64,000 nucleotides of DNA from Hydrogenovibrio halophilus DSM 15072 (GCF_000384235.1 NZ_KB913033.1:2177164-2241163), one strand, 5' to 3'. Shown: positions 16,134 through 26,677, numbered from the stretch's first letter. A program made the numbers and translations. Notes: generated from the sequence alone by a model not told the origin.

Positions 16134-18731
16134 CTATTCGTTGCCGTCGTCCGTTTCCGTGATCGTTGCTTCGGAGTCGATGACCTCATCCGGTAACTCT
16201 TCGGCCTGAACGTCCACAACGGCCAGCCCAACGACTTTTTCGCCCTTGCCGACATTGATCAGCTTCACACCCTGGGTGTTGCGGCCTACTACGGAAACGC
16301 CTTCGACCTGGGTGCGCACCAGCGTGCCTTTGTTGGTAATTAGCACCACTTCCTGATCCGGTTTGACGGCCAGAGATTTGACCACCTTGCCATTGCGATC
16401 GGACTGTTTGATCGAAATCACGCCCTGACCGCCACGGTTGATGGTGGAATAATCGTCCACCGGCGTACACTTGCCGAACCCATGCTCGGTCGCGGTCAGA
16501 ATCAATGTATCCGGCTGGGCCACCTGCATGCTGACAATGTGCATGCCGTTCTGCAGTTTCATTCCGCGGACACCGCGGGCCTGACGCCCCATCACCCGCA
16601 CATCGGTTTCGCGGAAGCGAATCGCCTTGCCCACATTGGAAAACAGCATGATGTCCTGTTCGCCATCGGTCAGGGCCGTGCCCACCAGCGCATCATCGTC
16701 CAGCAGGTCCACCGCAATAATGCCGTTGGTGCGGGGACGGGAGAAGTCGGTCAACGCCACCCGTTTGACGGTGGATTGACGCGTGGCCATAAACACATAA
16801 TAGCCCTCGGCAAATTCCGACACGGGCAGGATAGAGGTGATGAACTCGTTTTTCTCCAGCGGCAGCACATTCACAATCGGCTTGCCTTTGGCGCCACGAC
16901 TGGCCAGTGGTAACTGCCAGGTTTTCTGCCAGTAGAGTTTGCCGCGATTGGAGAAGCACAACAGCATGTCGTGCGTGTTGGCGACCAGAATCTGATCCAC
17001 TTCGTCGTCTTCTTTCATCTGAGTGGCCGACTTGCCACGACCGCCACGACGCTGGGCCTGATAATCCGACAAAGGCTGGGTTTTGATGTAACCGTCCTGA
17101 GACAGGGTCACAATCCGGTCCTCGCAGGCAATCAGGTCTTCGGCTTCCAGATTCTGGTAGGTGTGGTCGATTTCAGTGCGCCGGGCATCGCCAAAGTCAT
17201 CAATCACCTGCAGCAATTCCTCGCGCACCACTTCGGTCAGACGATCGGGGTTGCGCAGGATTTCCAGATACTCGGCGATGCGTTCAATCAACTCCCGATA
17301 CTCTTCTAGAATTTTGTCCTGCTCCAGCCCGGTCAGCTTGTGCAGACGCATTTCCAGAATCGCCTGGGCCTGAACCGGAGACAATTTGTAGGTGTTCTCG
17401 TCAACAGCACCGAAGCCATCCGGCAGATCTTCCGGCCGAATGTCGTCCAGCTCGACTCTGTCCAGAAGCTCGCTGACGTGACCGATCTTCCAGTCACGAG
17501 ACAGCATGCGCTCTTTGGCGACGGCCGGTGTGGGCGAGTCCTTGATCAGCGCAATCATTTCATCGATGTTGGTCAGCGCCAGCGCCAGACCTTCCAGCAG
17601 GTGGGCTTTTTCCCGCGCCTTGCGCAGGTCGTAGATGGTACGGCGGGTCACCACTTCGCGGCGGTGTTTGATGAAGGCTTCCAGAATCTGCTTGAGATTG
17701 AGCAGTTTGGGCTGGCCGTCGATCAGCGCCACCATATTGATGCCAAACACCGTCTGCATCGACGTCTGCTTGTAAAGGTTGTTGATCAGCACTTCCGGCA
17801 CTTCGCCACGACGCACTTCGATCACAATGCGCATGCCTTCCTTGTCCGACTCATCGCGCAGGGCACTGATGCCTTCGATTTTTTTGTCCTTGACCAGTTC
17901 GGCAATGCGTTCGATCAGTTTGGCTTTGTTCACCATGTAGGGAATTTCATCGACGATGATCGATGCCTTGCCTTTGGCATCGGTTTCCACATGGGTGCGG
18001 GCACGCATGTGCACCCGTCCACGTCCGGTTTCATAGGCTTCACGAATGCCTTTGGTGCCGTTGATGATGCCATAGGTCGGGAAATCCGGCCCCGGCAGAT
18101 ATTCCATCAATTCGTCGATGCTCGTTTCCGGTCGGTCAACCAGTGCCACACAGGCCTGAATGGTTTCATTGATGTTGTGCGGCGGAATGTTGGTGGCCAT
18201 GCCCACGGCAATGCCGGAAGACCCATTGATCAGCAGGTTGGGGATGCGGGTCGGCAACACCACCGGTTCGTGTTCCGATTCGTCATAGTTGGGATTGAAA
18301 TCGACCGTTTCTTTTTCCAGATCGGCCAGCAGATCGTGTGCGATCTTGGCCATGCGCACTTCGGTGTAACGCATTGCCGCCGGCGCATCGCCGTCGATGG
18401 AACCGAAGTTGCCCTGCCCGTCCACTAGCATGTAACGCAATGAAAACGGTTGCGCCATGCGGACGATGGTGTCGTACACCGCGCTGTCACCATGCGGATG
18501 GTATTTACCGATGACATCACCCACGATCCGCGCGGATTTTTTGTAAGGGCGGTTCCAGCCGTTGCTCAGTTCGTTCATCGCATACAGAACCCGCCGGTGC
18601 ACAGGCTTGAGCCCGTCACGTACATCCGGCAAGGCCCGTCCCACAATCACGCTCATGGCATAACTGAGATAGGACTGCTCCATCTCGTCTTCAAGGGAGA
18701 TCGGCAGAATTTCTCTGGCAAAATCTGACAT
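16134..18731 (-). CDS. gyrA: DNA gyrase subunit A
   Basis: The 865-aa breaking-and-rejoining subunit of gyrase. The quinolone-determining region reads [15 protein letters not shown], with Ser and Asp at the positions of E. coli Ser83 and Asp87, so it is wild type. The active-site Tyr is in AAMRYTEVR. The C-terminal half has the pinwheel repeats, including a GyrA box (QRRGGRG). I use the ATG at 18731 ([10 protein letters not shown]); MPM at 18737 is two codons upstream. The gene is divergent from ubiG. Confidence 0.97.
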   Translation of the reverse strand: MSDFAREILPISLEDEMEQSYLSYAMSVIVGRALPDVRDGLKPVHRRVLYAMNELSNGWNRPYKKSARIVGDVIGKYHPHGDSAVYDTIVRMAQPFSLRYMLVDGQGNFGSIDGDAPAAMRYTEVRMAKIAHDLLADLEKETVDFNPNYDESEHEPVVLPTRIPNLLINGSSGIAVGMATNIPPHNINETIQACVALVDRPETSIDELMEYLPGPDFPTYGIINGTKGIREAYETGRGRVHMRARTHVETDAKGKASIIVDEIPYMVNKAKLIERIAELVKDKKIEGISALRDESDKEGMRIVIEVRRGEVPEVLINNLYKQTSMQTVFGINMVALIDGQPKLLNLKQILEAFIKHRREVVTRRTIYDLRKAREKAHLLEGLALALTNIDEMIALIKDSPTPAVAKERMLSRDWKIGHVSELLDRVELDDIRPEDLPDGFGAVDENTYKLSPVQAQAILEMRLHKLTGLEQDKILEEYRELIERIAEYLEILRNPDRLTEVVREELLQVIDDFGDARRTEIDHTYQNLEAEDLIACEDRIVTLSQDGYIKTQPLSDYQAQRRGGRGKSATQMKEDDEVDQILVANTHDMLLCFSNRGKLYWQKTWQLPLASRGAKGKPIVNVLPLEKNEFITSILPVSEFAEGYYVFMATRQSTVKRVALTDFSRPRTNGIIAVDLLDDDALVGTALTDGEQDIMLFSNVGKAIRFRETDVRVMGRQARGVRGMKLQNGMHIVSMQVAQPDTLILTATEHGFGKCTPVDDYSTINRGGQGVISIKQSDRNGKVVKSLAVKPDQEVVLITNKGTLVRTQVEGVSVVGRNTQGVKLINVGKGEKVVGLAVVDVQAEELPDEVIDSEATITETDDGNE

Positions 18732-18837
18732 AGGCATTTCTTCTCTGATTATTATTTGCCGGTCATGGCCGCTTGTTGTGTCTGACCGGGTTCGGCTCGA
18801 ACGAAATCGTCCTCATTCGACGCTAAAAATTTGGCGT

Positions 18838-18843
18838 ATTATA
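18838..18843 (-). promoter_or_regulatory. Likely -10 element of the gyrA promoter
   Basis: A perfect TATAAT on the minus strand about 107 bp upstream of the gyrA start. No good -35 hexamer is seen at 16-18 bp. Confidence 0.45.
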
Positions 18844-18938
18844 CCTTAAAATGGGCGAAGAAAGCGAATATGACAGGCCGACAGCATTGGCCTGGATTTG
18901 CTATACTTATTCGTTCATTGCAACTTGTTGGACTGTCC

Positions 18939-19649
18939 ATGACCCGCGCTGAAAACAATGTCGATCCGGCCGAGCTGAACCGCTTCAATGCCAAAGCCCA
19001 AACATGGTGGGATCTGGATGGCGAATTCAAGGCCCTTCACGCCATCAACCCGCTTCGGTTGCAGTTTATGCAAACGCACGTTCCGCTGGCCAATCAACGC
19101 ATCCTCGATATTGGTTGCGGCGGCGGGATTCTGTCTGAAGCCCTGGCCAAAGCCGATGCCAGCGTGACCGGCATTGATCTGGCCGAAGACGTGCTCACTG
19201 TGGCCCGTCTGCATGCGATGGAATCCGGGGTCTCGCTTGATTACGAAACCATCAGTGCCGAACAGAAGGCCGCCGACTGCCCACAAGCGTTCGATCTCGT
19301 GACCTGCATGGAAATGCTTGAACACGTGCCCGATCCGGCCAGTGTGATTGCCGCCGCCAGTCAGGCCCTCAAGCCCGGCGGCTGGTTGTTTGTCTCCACC
19401 ATCAACCGTCATCCCAAAGCCTATGCACTGGCCATTGTCACTGCCGAACGCCTGCTGAATCTGGTGCCGCCCGGCACCCATCAGTACGACAAGCTGCTCA
19501 AGCCTTCGGAGCTGGATGCGATGGCTCGTCACAACGGCCTGACCTTGCAAGCCAGTGCCGGCATTGACTATAACCCGCTTCTCAAACGCTGCCGACTCAG
19601 TAACGACCTGCGCGTCAACTACCTGCTGGCGTTTCAAAAAGATGCCTGA
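18939..19649 (+). CDS. ubiG: Ubiquinone biosynthesis O-methyltransferase
   Basis: SAM-dependent enzyme for both O-methylations in ubiquinone synthesis. At 236 aa it is the usual length when started at MTRAENNVDPAELNRF (18939); the upstream frame to 18831 is not family-like. It shows the SAM motif ILDIGCGGGILSE, FDLVTCMEMLEHVPDP and LKPGGWLFVSTINR. TATACT at 18902-18907 could be its -10 box. The mupP and yciK genes follow in the same direction. Confidence 0.95.
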   Translation: MTRAENNVDPAELNRFNAKAQTWWDLDGEFKALHAINPLRLQFMQTHVPLANQRILDIGCGGGILSEALAKADASVTGIDLAEDVLTVARLHAMESGVSLDYETISAEQKAADCPQAFDLVTCMEMLEHVPDPASVIAAASQALKPGGWLFVSTINRHPKAYALAIVTAERLLNLVPPGTHQYDKLLKPSELDAMARHNGLTLQASAGIDYNPLLKRCRLSNDLRVNYLLAFQKDA

Positions 19650-19677
19650 TTTTTATTAATAATGATTAAGTGACCGA

Positions 19678-20340
19678 ATGATGTCGATTGATTGTGTGCT
19701 GTTTGATCTGGACGGAACCCTGCTGGACACGTCCTACGATTTTGCCTACGCCTTGAACCAGACCTGTCGCCATTACGGCGTGCAACCCCTGCACTACCAG
19801 ACCATCCGCAAAACGGTGTCGCAAGGCGGATTGGCGATGACCGAGCTGGCCTTTCCCAACCTCTCCGATGCCGAGATTCAGGAAAGACGCGAGCATTTTC
19901 TGGACGTGTATCACCGCCATATTGCCTGCCATACCCAATTGTTTCCGGGGCTGGAAGCCGGGCTGAAACATCTGGCCGACAAGCGCGTTCCCTGGGGCAT
20001 CGTCACCAACAAACCCACCTGGCTGACCGAAAAACTGCTGTCGATTATCAAATTTCCAAGTGAACCGCTCGGGCTGGTCTGCGGCGACACACTGGCAATC
20101 AAAAAGCCGCACCCCGAACCCATGTGGCTCGCCGCCGAACAATGCGGCGCCATGCCCAAAAACTGCCTGTATCTGGGCGATCACCCGCGCGACATCGAAG
20201 CCGGGGTGAACGCGGGCATGCAAACCGGCGCCGCGCTGTTTGGCTATCTGCCCGAAGGGGCCGGTGACGATGCCTGGCCAGCGGACTTTCATTTTGAAAC
20301 CCCGATTGAAATCACCCACTTTCTGCAGGAGCGCTTATGA
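19678..20340 (+). CDS. mupP: HAD phosphatase, MupP type (N-acetylmuramic acid 6-phosphate phosphatase) or phosphoglycolate phosphatase
   Basis: A 220-aa HAD-superfamily phosphatase. The nucleophile motif is FDLDGTLLDT at the N-terminus, then GIVTNKP, then the acidic motif YLGDHPRDIEAG. The place between ubiG and yciK is exactly that of MupP in Pseudomonas, which acts in peptidoglycan recycling (the MurU route). The sequence also follows MupP in CH..LFPG and VTNKPTWLTE. Phosphoglycolate phosphatase (Gph) is the alternative. Its stop overlaps the yciK start by 4 bp. Confidence 0.8.
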   Translation: MMSIDCVLFDLDGTLLDTSYDFAYALNQTCRHYGVQPLHYQTIRKTVSQGGLAMTELAFPNLSDAEIQERREHFLDVYHRHIACHTQLFPGLEAGLKHLADKRVPWGIVTNKPTWLTEKLLSIIKFPSEPLGLVCGDTLAIKKPHPEPMWLAAEQCGAMPKNCLYLGDHPRDIEAGVNAGMQTGAALFGYLPEGAGDDAWPADFHFETPIEITHFLQERL

Positions 20341-21056
20341 GTGTCACCTTGATCACGGGCGCCGCTCAGGGACTGGGGCGCAGCCTGGCGCTCACACAGG
20401 CCCAGACGGCCACGCATCACATTGACTTGGTATTGCTGGACAAGGATCAGGCCGCGCTGAATCGGCTCTATGACGACATTGTCGGCCTGGAGCAGCATCA
20501 GGTCGAACCGGCGTTGTTTCCCATGGATTTGAGCGGAGCGGAACCGCGGCATTTTCAGCAACTCAGTCAGGCGCTGACGGATCTGGGCGGCGTGGACAAT
20601 GTCTGGCTCAATGCGGCCGAACTGCCCGCCTTTACCCCGATTGCGCACTTTGATGAAGCCCAGTGGCTGCAGCTGATCCAGACCAATCTGACCGCCAATT
20701 TCTACCTGCTCAAGGCCCTGTTGCCAGCATTGAATGAGAAAGCAGACATTGTGGCGATACTGGACCGACAGCCAGGCAAAAGCCCGGCCTATTACGGTGC
20801 TTATGGCGTGGCCAAAGCCGGGCTGGCACAACTCATTGCCACGGTCGCAGCCGAACACACTGACAGGAATTGGCATTTTTACCAGGCCTGGTTGCCGCCT
20901 TTTCAATCCAACACCCGTTCCCGGCAATTCCCTTCAGAAAACCCGGCCACACTGCCCCATCACGAACAAATGGCCGAGCAATTGATGGCCGCTTTGCAAA
21001 GCGAACAATCCCCCGACTGGTGGGTACCGTTGCAAGCGCCCGAACAAACGGATTGA
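20337..21056 (+). CDS. yciK: YciK-like short-chain dehydrogenase/reductase
   Basis: A 239-aa SDR protein. TLITGAAQGLGRSLAL forms the NAD(P)-binding turn, and the catalytic Tyr and Lys are in YYGAYGVAKAGL. The NAG of classical SDRs reads NAA here. Its substrate is unknown in all species. It is coupled to mupP by an ATGA overlap. An exact dispersed palindrome lies near its 3' part and is read as YQAWLP. Confidence 0.85.
   Translation: MSVTLITGAAQGLGRSLALTQAQTATHHIDLVLLDKDQAALNRLYDDIVGLEQHQVEPALFPMDLSGAEPRHFQQLSQALTDLGGVDNVWLNAAELPAFTPIAHFDEAQWLQLIQTNLTANFYLLKALLPALNEKADIVAILDRQPGKSPAYYGAYGVAKAGLAQLIATVAAEHTDRNWHFYQAWLPPFQSNTRSRQFPSENPATLPHHEQMAEQLMAALQSEQSPDWWVPLQAPEQTD
20881..20892. repeat. 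Dispersed palindrome ACCAGGCCTGGT, copy 6 (exact)
   Basis: Exact copy inside yciK. TTTTT lies on its left; the right flank TGCC does not match. Confidence 0.9.
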
Positions 21057-21076
21057 GTTTGCCCCTTAACACCTTC

Positions 21077-21580
21077 TTAACGATAAAAGCCCATTTCACC
21101 AACTGTAAGACGGACATCGGCGGCCTCGCCGCCGACCAGAATCGAAAATTTGGTCAGATGCGTCAGTTTCAGCGGCGTTCGGGTCCGATAGGGTGAAAAC
21201 GCCGAAAAAGGCAAATAAACCCTGTCCCAGTCTTCCCTGATTGTGGCGTTCTGGCGGTAGGATTGCCAGGGCAGCCAAAGCTGTGACGTTTTCAGCAACA
21301 AGGCCAGGGACTGCTCCTTGCTGGCACGCCAGTCAAGATAAATGCCTTCAAATTCCTGCGGTTGCAGGTTTTTGGTCAGAATCGTTTCCAAGGGAAATTG
21401 CAGCTGTACAAACCCCCCGTTGTTTTCCAAACTGACTTGCCCGCAAAGCTGCACCCCTTCACGGGTCTCATCCATCCGGGCATGGGATTTTCCGCCCATG
21501 ACCTGGTCACTGACCACCTGCCACTGTGAAGACGGTGATTGAGTGTCATCGGCTGTATAGAGGACAATATGCGTCATCAT
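21077..21580 (-). CDS. CIA30 (NDUFAF1-like) domain protein
   Basis: A 167-aa protein made of one CIA30-type beta-sandwich. The family signature VSDQVMGGKSHARM is near residue 24, followed by GGFVQLQFPL and FEGIYLDW. The eukaryotic relative helps assemble respiratory complex I, but bacterial members are uncharacterised and often resemble carbohydrate-binding sandwiches. No signal peptide is seen. It converges with yciK. Confidence 0.8.
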   Translation of the reverse strand: MMTHIVLYTADDTQSPSSQWQVVSDQVMGGKSHARMDETREGVQLCGQVSLENNGGFVQLQFPLETILTKNLQPQEFEGIYLDWRASKEQSLALLLKTSQLWLPWQSYRQNATIREDWDRVYLPFSAFSPYRTRTPLKLTHLTKFSILVGGEAADVRLTVGEMGFYR

Positions 21581-21724
21581 TTTCTCCGTTTTTGATCTCG
21601 TGCGGGGACTGGTCCAGCTGTTTCATCCGTTTGGGCTAGAATAACACGGTCTGTGTTGTGCCTGAACAGAGCGAATGAGCCTACGGCGATTCTACGAAGA
21701 ACAAACTGGCAAAGGACATCATTC

Positions 21725-23095
21725 ATGGAACACAATCGCTTGACCGACCTCTCAGAATCGTTGTGCACCGGCCTGCGCACACCGACAGAGTTGATTTCGG
21801 AAGTGTGGACAAACATTGCGCGCTGTGAGGCCAGAAAACGGATTTTCACGGTCGAAATGGAGGCCGATTCGCGCAAAAAAGCGGAAGCCTCTTTTTTCAG
21901 ATACCGCTCAGGAAAACCGTTATCGCCACTGGACGGCCTCCCCATCGCGATCAAAGACAACATGGACGTCCGCGGCTACCCAACCTCAAACGGTTTGAAA
22001 ACGGCCGCTGAACCGGCATCGCATTCCGCCGAGATTGTGCTCAAACTGGAACAACTGGGCATGATCGTTGTCGGTAAAACCAACCTGTCTGAAATCGCCT
22101 TTACCGGGTTGGGCGTGAACCCCCATTACGGCACTCCGCCCAATACCGTGGACGCGGCCAAAGTGCCGGGCGGCTCCACATCCGGCGGAGCCGCTGCCGT
22201 TGGACTGGGGCTTGTGCCCGTCGCGCTGGGCACAGACACGGGCGGATCGATCCGAACGCCAGCCGCATGGAACAACCTCTATGGCATCAAATACACCCAA
22301 AACGCTTTTTCGTCCAGAGGCGTGACCCCACTCAGTCCCTTCCTGGATGCCATCGGCTTTTTGGCCAGGCATTTGGACGACCTGGCGCTGGTTGACGCCG
22401 CCCTGCAAGCCAGCGATAAGACACGGGACGCCGAGCCATCCGATTCGCCCCTGACCATACTGATCCCCAGTCATTATTTTTTTGATGGCATGTCACCGGA
22501 TTTCAAAGAGGATTTTGATCAACTGACAAAAGAAATGGCGCAACAGGGTGCCACAGTCATCCGGCAGAACCTGCCTGAGATCGATGCCATCGCCCGCGTT
22601 CTGGGTCAATATGGCAATCCGGTCGGTTACGAAGCCGCCGCCAACTTCCCCGCTCTGATCGATGACGAAAACGGTTTGTCCAGAGCGGTTTCGGACAGGC
22701 TGGCGTCAGGCCGGGCCATCCGCGATGCGTCCTACCAGCATGCGATCGAGGAAATCGATCGGATACGAACACGTTTTCTCGCCTATTTCGATGAGGTTTC
22801 CTGTGTGTTAACGCCCACGGTGCTTTCCGTTCCCCCTTCTCTCACCAGCGTGCAAACGGATCTGGCAACCTACCAGCAAGAAAACGCCCGATCTTTGCAC
22901 AACACCCGGATGTTCAATCTGCTGAACCTGCCCACCCTGGCCATGCCGGTTCCAAACAAATCGCATTTTTCGCTGTCCATCAGCACCAGACCTTTTTCAG
23001 AGACCGCTCTGTTTTCACAGGCCAAAAAACTCGAAGCCTTGATTTCGCAATGCCCGATCACGCAAAAGCCGCCGAACGGCCCCACAAACGGCTAA
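21725..23095 (+). CDS. Amidase-signature family hydrolase
   Basis: A 456-aa amidase-signature enzyme. The Ser-cisSer-Lys triad can be placed: Lys in GLPIAIKDN, cis-Ser in PGGSTSGG, and nucleophile Ser in GTDTGGSIRTPAA. The start at 21725 has AAAGGA 9 nt upstream; the longer frame to 21653 lacks such support. There is no gatB or gatC nearby, so it is more likely a small-molecule amidase than the GatA subunit. The substrate is unknown. Confidence 0.88.
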   Translation: MEHNRLTDLSESLCTGLRTPTELISEVWTNIARCEARKRIFTVEMEADSRKKAEASFFRYRSGKPLSPLDGLPIAIKDNMDVRGYPTSNGLKTAAEPASHSAEIVLKLEQLGMIVVGKTNLSEIAFTGLGVNPHYGTPPNTVDAAKVPGGSTSGGAAAVGLGLVPVALGTDTGGSIRTPAAWNNLYGIKYTQNAFSSRGVTPLSPFLDAIGFLARHLDDLALVDAALQASDKTRDAEPSDSPLTILIPSHYFFDGMSPDFKEDFDQLTKEMAQQGATVIRQNLPEIDAIARVLGQYGNPVGYEAAANFPALIDDENGLSRAVSDRLASGRAIRDASYQHAIEEIDRIRTRFLAYFDEVSCVLTPTVLSVPPSLTSVQTDLATYQQENARSLHNTRMFNLLNLPTLAMPVPNKSHFSLSISTRPFSETALFSQAKKLEALISQCPITQKPPNGPTNG

Positions 23096-23303
23096 AAATA
23101 GCTAAAAGCGGCCATCCAGAATGACACAGCCCGTGATCGCATCGATCGGCCCCTGAGAGGCGGGTAAAAATCGCTTTCATTGTCGCCAGCCGCAATGTTA
23201 GGGTTGAAAGTGCAAGTCGATCTGGTTCCGATAATGGAAAGACTTTGGTGTTCGATTGAGCGATGGTTGAGGCGTTGTCCATGCACAGCAAAGGCACACT
23301 CAG

Positions 23304-24227
23304 ATGAATTGGGTTTCATCACACACTCTGATCCGCTTCAGCCCGCTGTTTGTGGTGCTGGCCGCGTTTTTCTGGGGACTGGCAGGCGGCATCGGCGGGA
23401 TGCTGATGGCCATTGGCTGGGACCCGCTTCTGGTTTCGTTTTATCGCGGCACCATCGGGCTATTGTTTGTGGCCGTGTGGTTGGCGATCAGCTCGCGCGG
23501 CAGCGGGCTCAGCGATCACCGTTTGTGGTTCTGGTCGGTGATTGCCGGCCTGGGCGTTGCAGGCAACTTCAGCTTCTATTTTCTGAGCATTGCCGAGGGC
23601 AGTGTCGCGGTGGCGGCCACGCTGATGTATTGCGCCCCGGTGTTTGTGTATCTGGTGTCCTTCGCCCTTGGACTGGAAAGGCCGACGCTGATAAAGTGGC
23701 TCGCGATTGCTCTGGTCGTAGTGGGGATTCTGCTGCTGACAGGCCTATATAAAATCGGCGCCAGCGACGTGACACTGATCGGTGTCGGAGCCGGGCTGCT
23801 GGCCGGGCTGTCGTATGCGATATTCATTTTCGGCTTTAAGTATGCGGCCCCACACGGCAGTCCCCAGGCGGTGCTGGTGATCGCTTTCACCACCTTCGTC
23901 GCCATTCTGGTCTGGTTAATTCAGGTCGATCAGGCTGTGGCGGTACTGAGTTCGAGCCGCTGGCCTCTGTTTGTCACCATCGGCGTGTTGGGCGCGGGGG
24001 TGTCGTTCATTCTCTATGTCGTTGGTCTAAACCAGACCGCTCCGGCGGTGGCCTCGATTGTGGCCATGGTCGAGCCGGTCACGGCGTCGCTGTTAGGGGT
24101 GTGGGTTTTGGACGAGCGTTTGGCCGCCCTACAACTGGCGGGCATGGGATTGATTCTGGTCACGGTCACGGCATTGAGTCTTTATGCCAGTGCCCGCTTC
24201 CCCGTCCGTCAGGGCGCCACAGACTGA
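23304..24227 (+). CDS. EamA/DMT family transporter
   Basis: A 307-aa membrane protein with about ten hydrophobic helices in two repeated halves (EamA domains), with AAFFWGLAGG near the N-terminus and VEPVTASLLGVWVLDE in the second half. Such transporters export or import small metabolites; the substrate cannot be told. Its end overlaps the DUF445 gene tail to tail by 19 bp. Confidence 0.88.
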   Translation: MNWVSSHTLIRFSPLFVVLAAFFWGLAGGIGGMLMAIGWDPLLVSFYRGTIGLLFVAVWLAISSRGSGLSDHRLWFWSVIAGLGVAGNFSFYFLSIAEGSVAVAATLMYCAPVFVYLVSFALGLERPTLIKWLAIALVVVGILLLTGLYKIGASDVTLIGVGAGLLAGLSYAIFIFGFKYAAPHGSPQAVLVIAFTTFVAILVWLIQVDQAVAVLSSSRWPLFVTIGVLGAGVSFILYVVGLNQTAPAVASIVAMVEPVTASLLGVWVLDERLAALQLAGMGLILVTVTALSLYASARFPVRQGATD

Positions 24228-24937
24228 GCGACCAACGCCGAGGCCAGACCGATCAGGCCACCGAGTACGCCGCCCCAGACCACCAGCCAGCTCAGGTGTT
24301 CTCTGATCAATGTCTGAACAATGCTTTTGACGGTGTCCGGGGTCAGCTCGGACAGTCGGGCTTCGATGATGGCGGACACGTCCGCTTGCAGGGTGGCCAC
24401 CACTTCCGGTCGATCCAGCTGTTGCTGCCATTGTTCGTGCAAAGTCTTTTGAAATTCAGGGGATTCGGTCACTTCCTGCAACGCCGTTTTGAGCTTGTCC
24501 AGAAACGGCTGTTTGAGACTCTGTAACGCTTTTTCACCGCCAAACATACTCAATGCCCCACCAAACTTTGAGGCCAGAACCACTTCGCTCAGCCGGTCAT
24601 ACGCCGGGGTCAGATCGGACTGATCGATCAGCGGGGTCAGATTCAGCGCCTGCGATTCCGTTTCATTGTGCAGAAAACGTTCGATGTTGTCCCGGGTAAA
24701 GAACTGGGTCATCATCAGGCGGTGCAATGCCTGAGTGACCTCGTCAAAACGTGCGGCGATTACCCCGGAACCTGCCAGGCCTGGTACTTTTTCAAACAGC
24801 ATGTGTATGGCCAGTGCATTGGTCAGCGCGCCGGAGAGGGCAAAGCCACCGGCCCAGAAAGCCAATTGCAGATCAAACACCAGACCGGCCAGCAAAAGCG
24901 TGGCCGCCACAAAATACACCAGCAGGGTCGGGTTCAT
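24209..24937 (-). CDS. DUF445 family membrane protein
   Basis: A 242-aa protein with hydrophobic helices at both ends (about 5-50 and 212-238) and a long helical middle, the DUF445 plan. LSGALTNALAIHMLFEKVPG at 33-52 is the recognisable N-terminal family segment. The role is unknown. Its ATG overlaps the rluB stop by 4 bp, so it is co-expressed with rluB. A one-mismatch dispersed palindrome lies within it. Confidence 0.8.
   Translation of the reverse strand: MNPTLLVYFVAATLLLAGLVFDLQLAFWAGGFALSGALTNALAIHMLFEKVPGLAGSGVIAARFDEVTQALHRLMMTQFFTRDNIERFLHNETESQALNLTPLIDQSDLTPAYDRLSEVVLASKFGGALSMFGGEKALQSLKQPFLDKLKTALQEVTESPEFQKTLHEQWQQQLDRPEVVATLQADVSAIIEARLSELTPDTVKSIVQTLIREHLSWLVVWGGVLGGLIGLASALVAQSVAP
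24774..24785. repeat. Dispersed palindrome, one mismatch (GCCAGGCCTGGT)
   Basis: 11 of 12 bases match; the first base is G instead of A. It lies in the DUF445 gene. Confidence 0.65.
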
Positions 24938-25878
24938 CGGCGCTTGCTTCCTTTCCTGGCCCCCGATTGTGAGCCGGGTTGGCTTTTCAGGCGTTTGCGC
25001 GTGGCATCACTTTGCGGCAAATTGGCTTTGTCCGGGCGTGGATCGGGTGGCAGAGACACGCTGGCCAACAGTTCATTAACCTGCTTCCAGGTCAGTTCAC
25101 GCGTTTTGCCCTGACGCAAATCTCTGGGCAGGGGCATGTCGCCGTAGCGGGTACGGATCAGGCGATTGACTTGCAGTCCCACCGCTTCAAATAGACGGCG
25201 CACTTCCCGATTGCGCCCTTCTTTTAGCGACACCTTCAGCCATTGGTTGGCCACATCGCTTTCCTGTTGCGGCAAGCGCGAAATCTGGTCAAACGAGGCC
25301 CGGCCGTCTTCCAGTTCCACCCCTTTCTTCAGTTGGGCGATTTTGGCGTCATCCAGCTTGCCGTAAACCCGCACCGAATACACGCGGCTCAATTCCTCGG
25401 ACGGATGCATCAGACGGCTGGCCAGTTCGCCGTTATTGGTAAACAACAACAGTCCGGAAGTGTTCAGATCTAACCGGCCCACACTGATCCAGCGGCTGTT
25501 GATGATGCGCGGCAAGGCGGCAAACACGGTCGGACGGTTCTGTTCATCGTCGCGGGTACAGACTTCGCCTTCGGGTTTGTTGTAAAGCAGCACCCGCGTC
25601 AATTGTGGGGCCAGACGTGTGGCCTTGATGCGCTGGCCGTCCACCTCAATGGCATCGTGCACACTGGCCCGATCGCCCAGCTTGGCCGGTTTGCCATTGA
25701 CCGACACACGGCCCTGCTCAATCAGTTTTTCCACACCACGGCGGGAGCCGACGCCACCGCGTGCCAGGATTTTCTGCAGTTTTTCGCTCTCGGCAGCCAT
25801 GGTGGCCTGAGAGGTCGCGCCAGAAGTCGCTTGAGATCGGTCTTTGTGGGACGATCGATGGTTTGACGGTTTTCTCAT
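24934..25878 (-). CDS. rluB: 23S rRNA pseudouridine synthase B type
   Basis: Makes pseudouridine in 23S rRNA helix 89 (position 2605 in E. coli). The 314-aa protein has an N-terminal S4 domain (KLQKILARGGVGSRRGVE) and the RsuA-type catalytic domain with the active Asp in VGRLDLNTSGLLL. KEGRNREVRRLFE follows, then a basic, disordered C-terminal tail ending in SRKGSKRR-like sequence. The start could be at the first Met (used here) or 26 codons later. The upstream neighbours YciO and the PHP protein are common rluB neighbours. Confidence 0.92.
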   Translation of the reverse strand: MRKPSNHRSSHKDRSQATSGATSQATMAAESEKLQKILARGGVGSRRGVEKLIEQGRVSVNGKPAKLGDRASVHDAIEVDGQRIKATRLAPQLTRVLLYNKPEGEVCTRDDEQNRPTVFAALPRIINSRWISVGRLDLNTSGLLLFTNNGELASRLMHPSEELSRVYSVRVYGKLDDAKIAQLKKGVELEDGRASFDQISRLPQQESDVANQWLKVSLKEGRNREVRRLFEAVGLQVNRLIRTRYGDMPLPRDLRQGKTRELTWKQVNELLASVSLPPDPRPDKANLPQSDATRKRLKSQPGSQSGARKGSKRR

Positions 25879-25959
25879 GTAATGTGTGTCCTTAAAATTG
25901 GGTCGGATCAGATCACGTTGATTGTACTGGGGCTAACTAGGGTCGTGTCCTAAGCCAGA

Positions 25960-26619
25960 TCACAGCCAGGCAAACATCCATTGGCGCAGCCACAGAAACG
26001 GCCCGGTAATCAAAGGCCCGAGGATGCCCAGAAACAACAGGCCCAGCAGTATAAAAATGCCATAGGGTTCCAGCCGGTAATACTGCCAGACCCATCTGGG
26101 CGGCAGAAACGCGGCCAGCACCCGACTGCCATCCAGCGGCGGCAGCGGCAAAAGATTCAGAATCATCAGAACCAAATTGATGGTGACCCCGGCCACCCCG
26201 GCGTAAAGCAGAAACTGGACGCTGCCGGTGCCGCCGCTTTCAAAGGTCGCGCCCATCGACATGGCCACTTTGATCAATGCCAGCCAGCCCAGCGCCATCA
26301 CCAGATTCGCCGCTGGTCCGGCAATCGCCACCCACGCCATATCACGTTGTGGCCGGCGGAAATTGCGCTGGGAAATCGGCACCGCTTTGGCCCAGCCAAA
26401 CACAAATCCTCCCAATACCAGCAGCGCGATGGGAACCAGTATCGTGCCGATAGGATCAATGTGTTTGAATGGATTCAGGGTGACCCGTCCCAGCATCAGA
26501 GCGGTTTTGTCGCCCAGCTTTGCCGCCACCCAGCCATGGGCCGCCTCGTGGAGGGTAATCGCAAACAGGACGGGCAAGGCCCAGACGGCAATGGTTTGCA
26601 TGGTGCTCAATTCAAACAC
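25960..26619 (-). CDS. Site-2-type zinc metalloprotease (M50 family)
   Basis: A 219-aa integral membrane protease. The zinc motif HEAAH is at the N-terminus (ITLHEAAHGWVA), the family core NPFKHIDPIGT follows, and the third ligand region is LLPLPPLDGSR. It has about six membrane segments and no PDZ domain, so it belongs to the short RseP-unrelated group often found next to rluB and YciO. It starts with GTG, with AGGAG upstream. The substrate is unknown. Confidence 0.88.
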   Translation of the reverse strand: MFELSTMQTIAVWALPVLFAITLHEAAHGWVAAKLGDKTALMLGRVTLNPFKHIDPIGTILVPIALLVLGGFVFGWAKAVPISQRNFRRPQRDMAWVAIAGPAANLVMALGWLALIKVAMSMGATFESGGTGSVQFLLYAGVAGVTINLVLMILNLLPLPPLDGSRVLAAFLPPRWVWQYYRLEPYGIFILLGLLFLGILGPLITGPFLWLRQWMFAWL

Positions 26620-26677
26620 GCGGACAGACTCCTGTTATTCAGCGTTCTTCGGTTCGGGCATTTCGTGTGCACGGGAC

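Noticed and set aside
20825-20840. Sigma-54-like sequence TGGCACAACTCATTGC
   Set aside because: The GG to GC spacing is one base too long and it is inside yciK.
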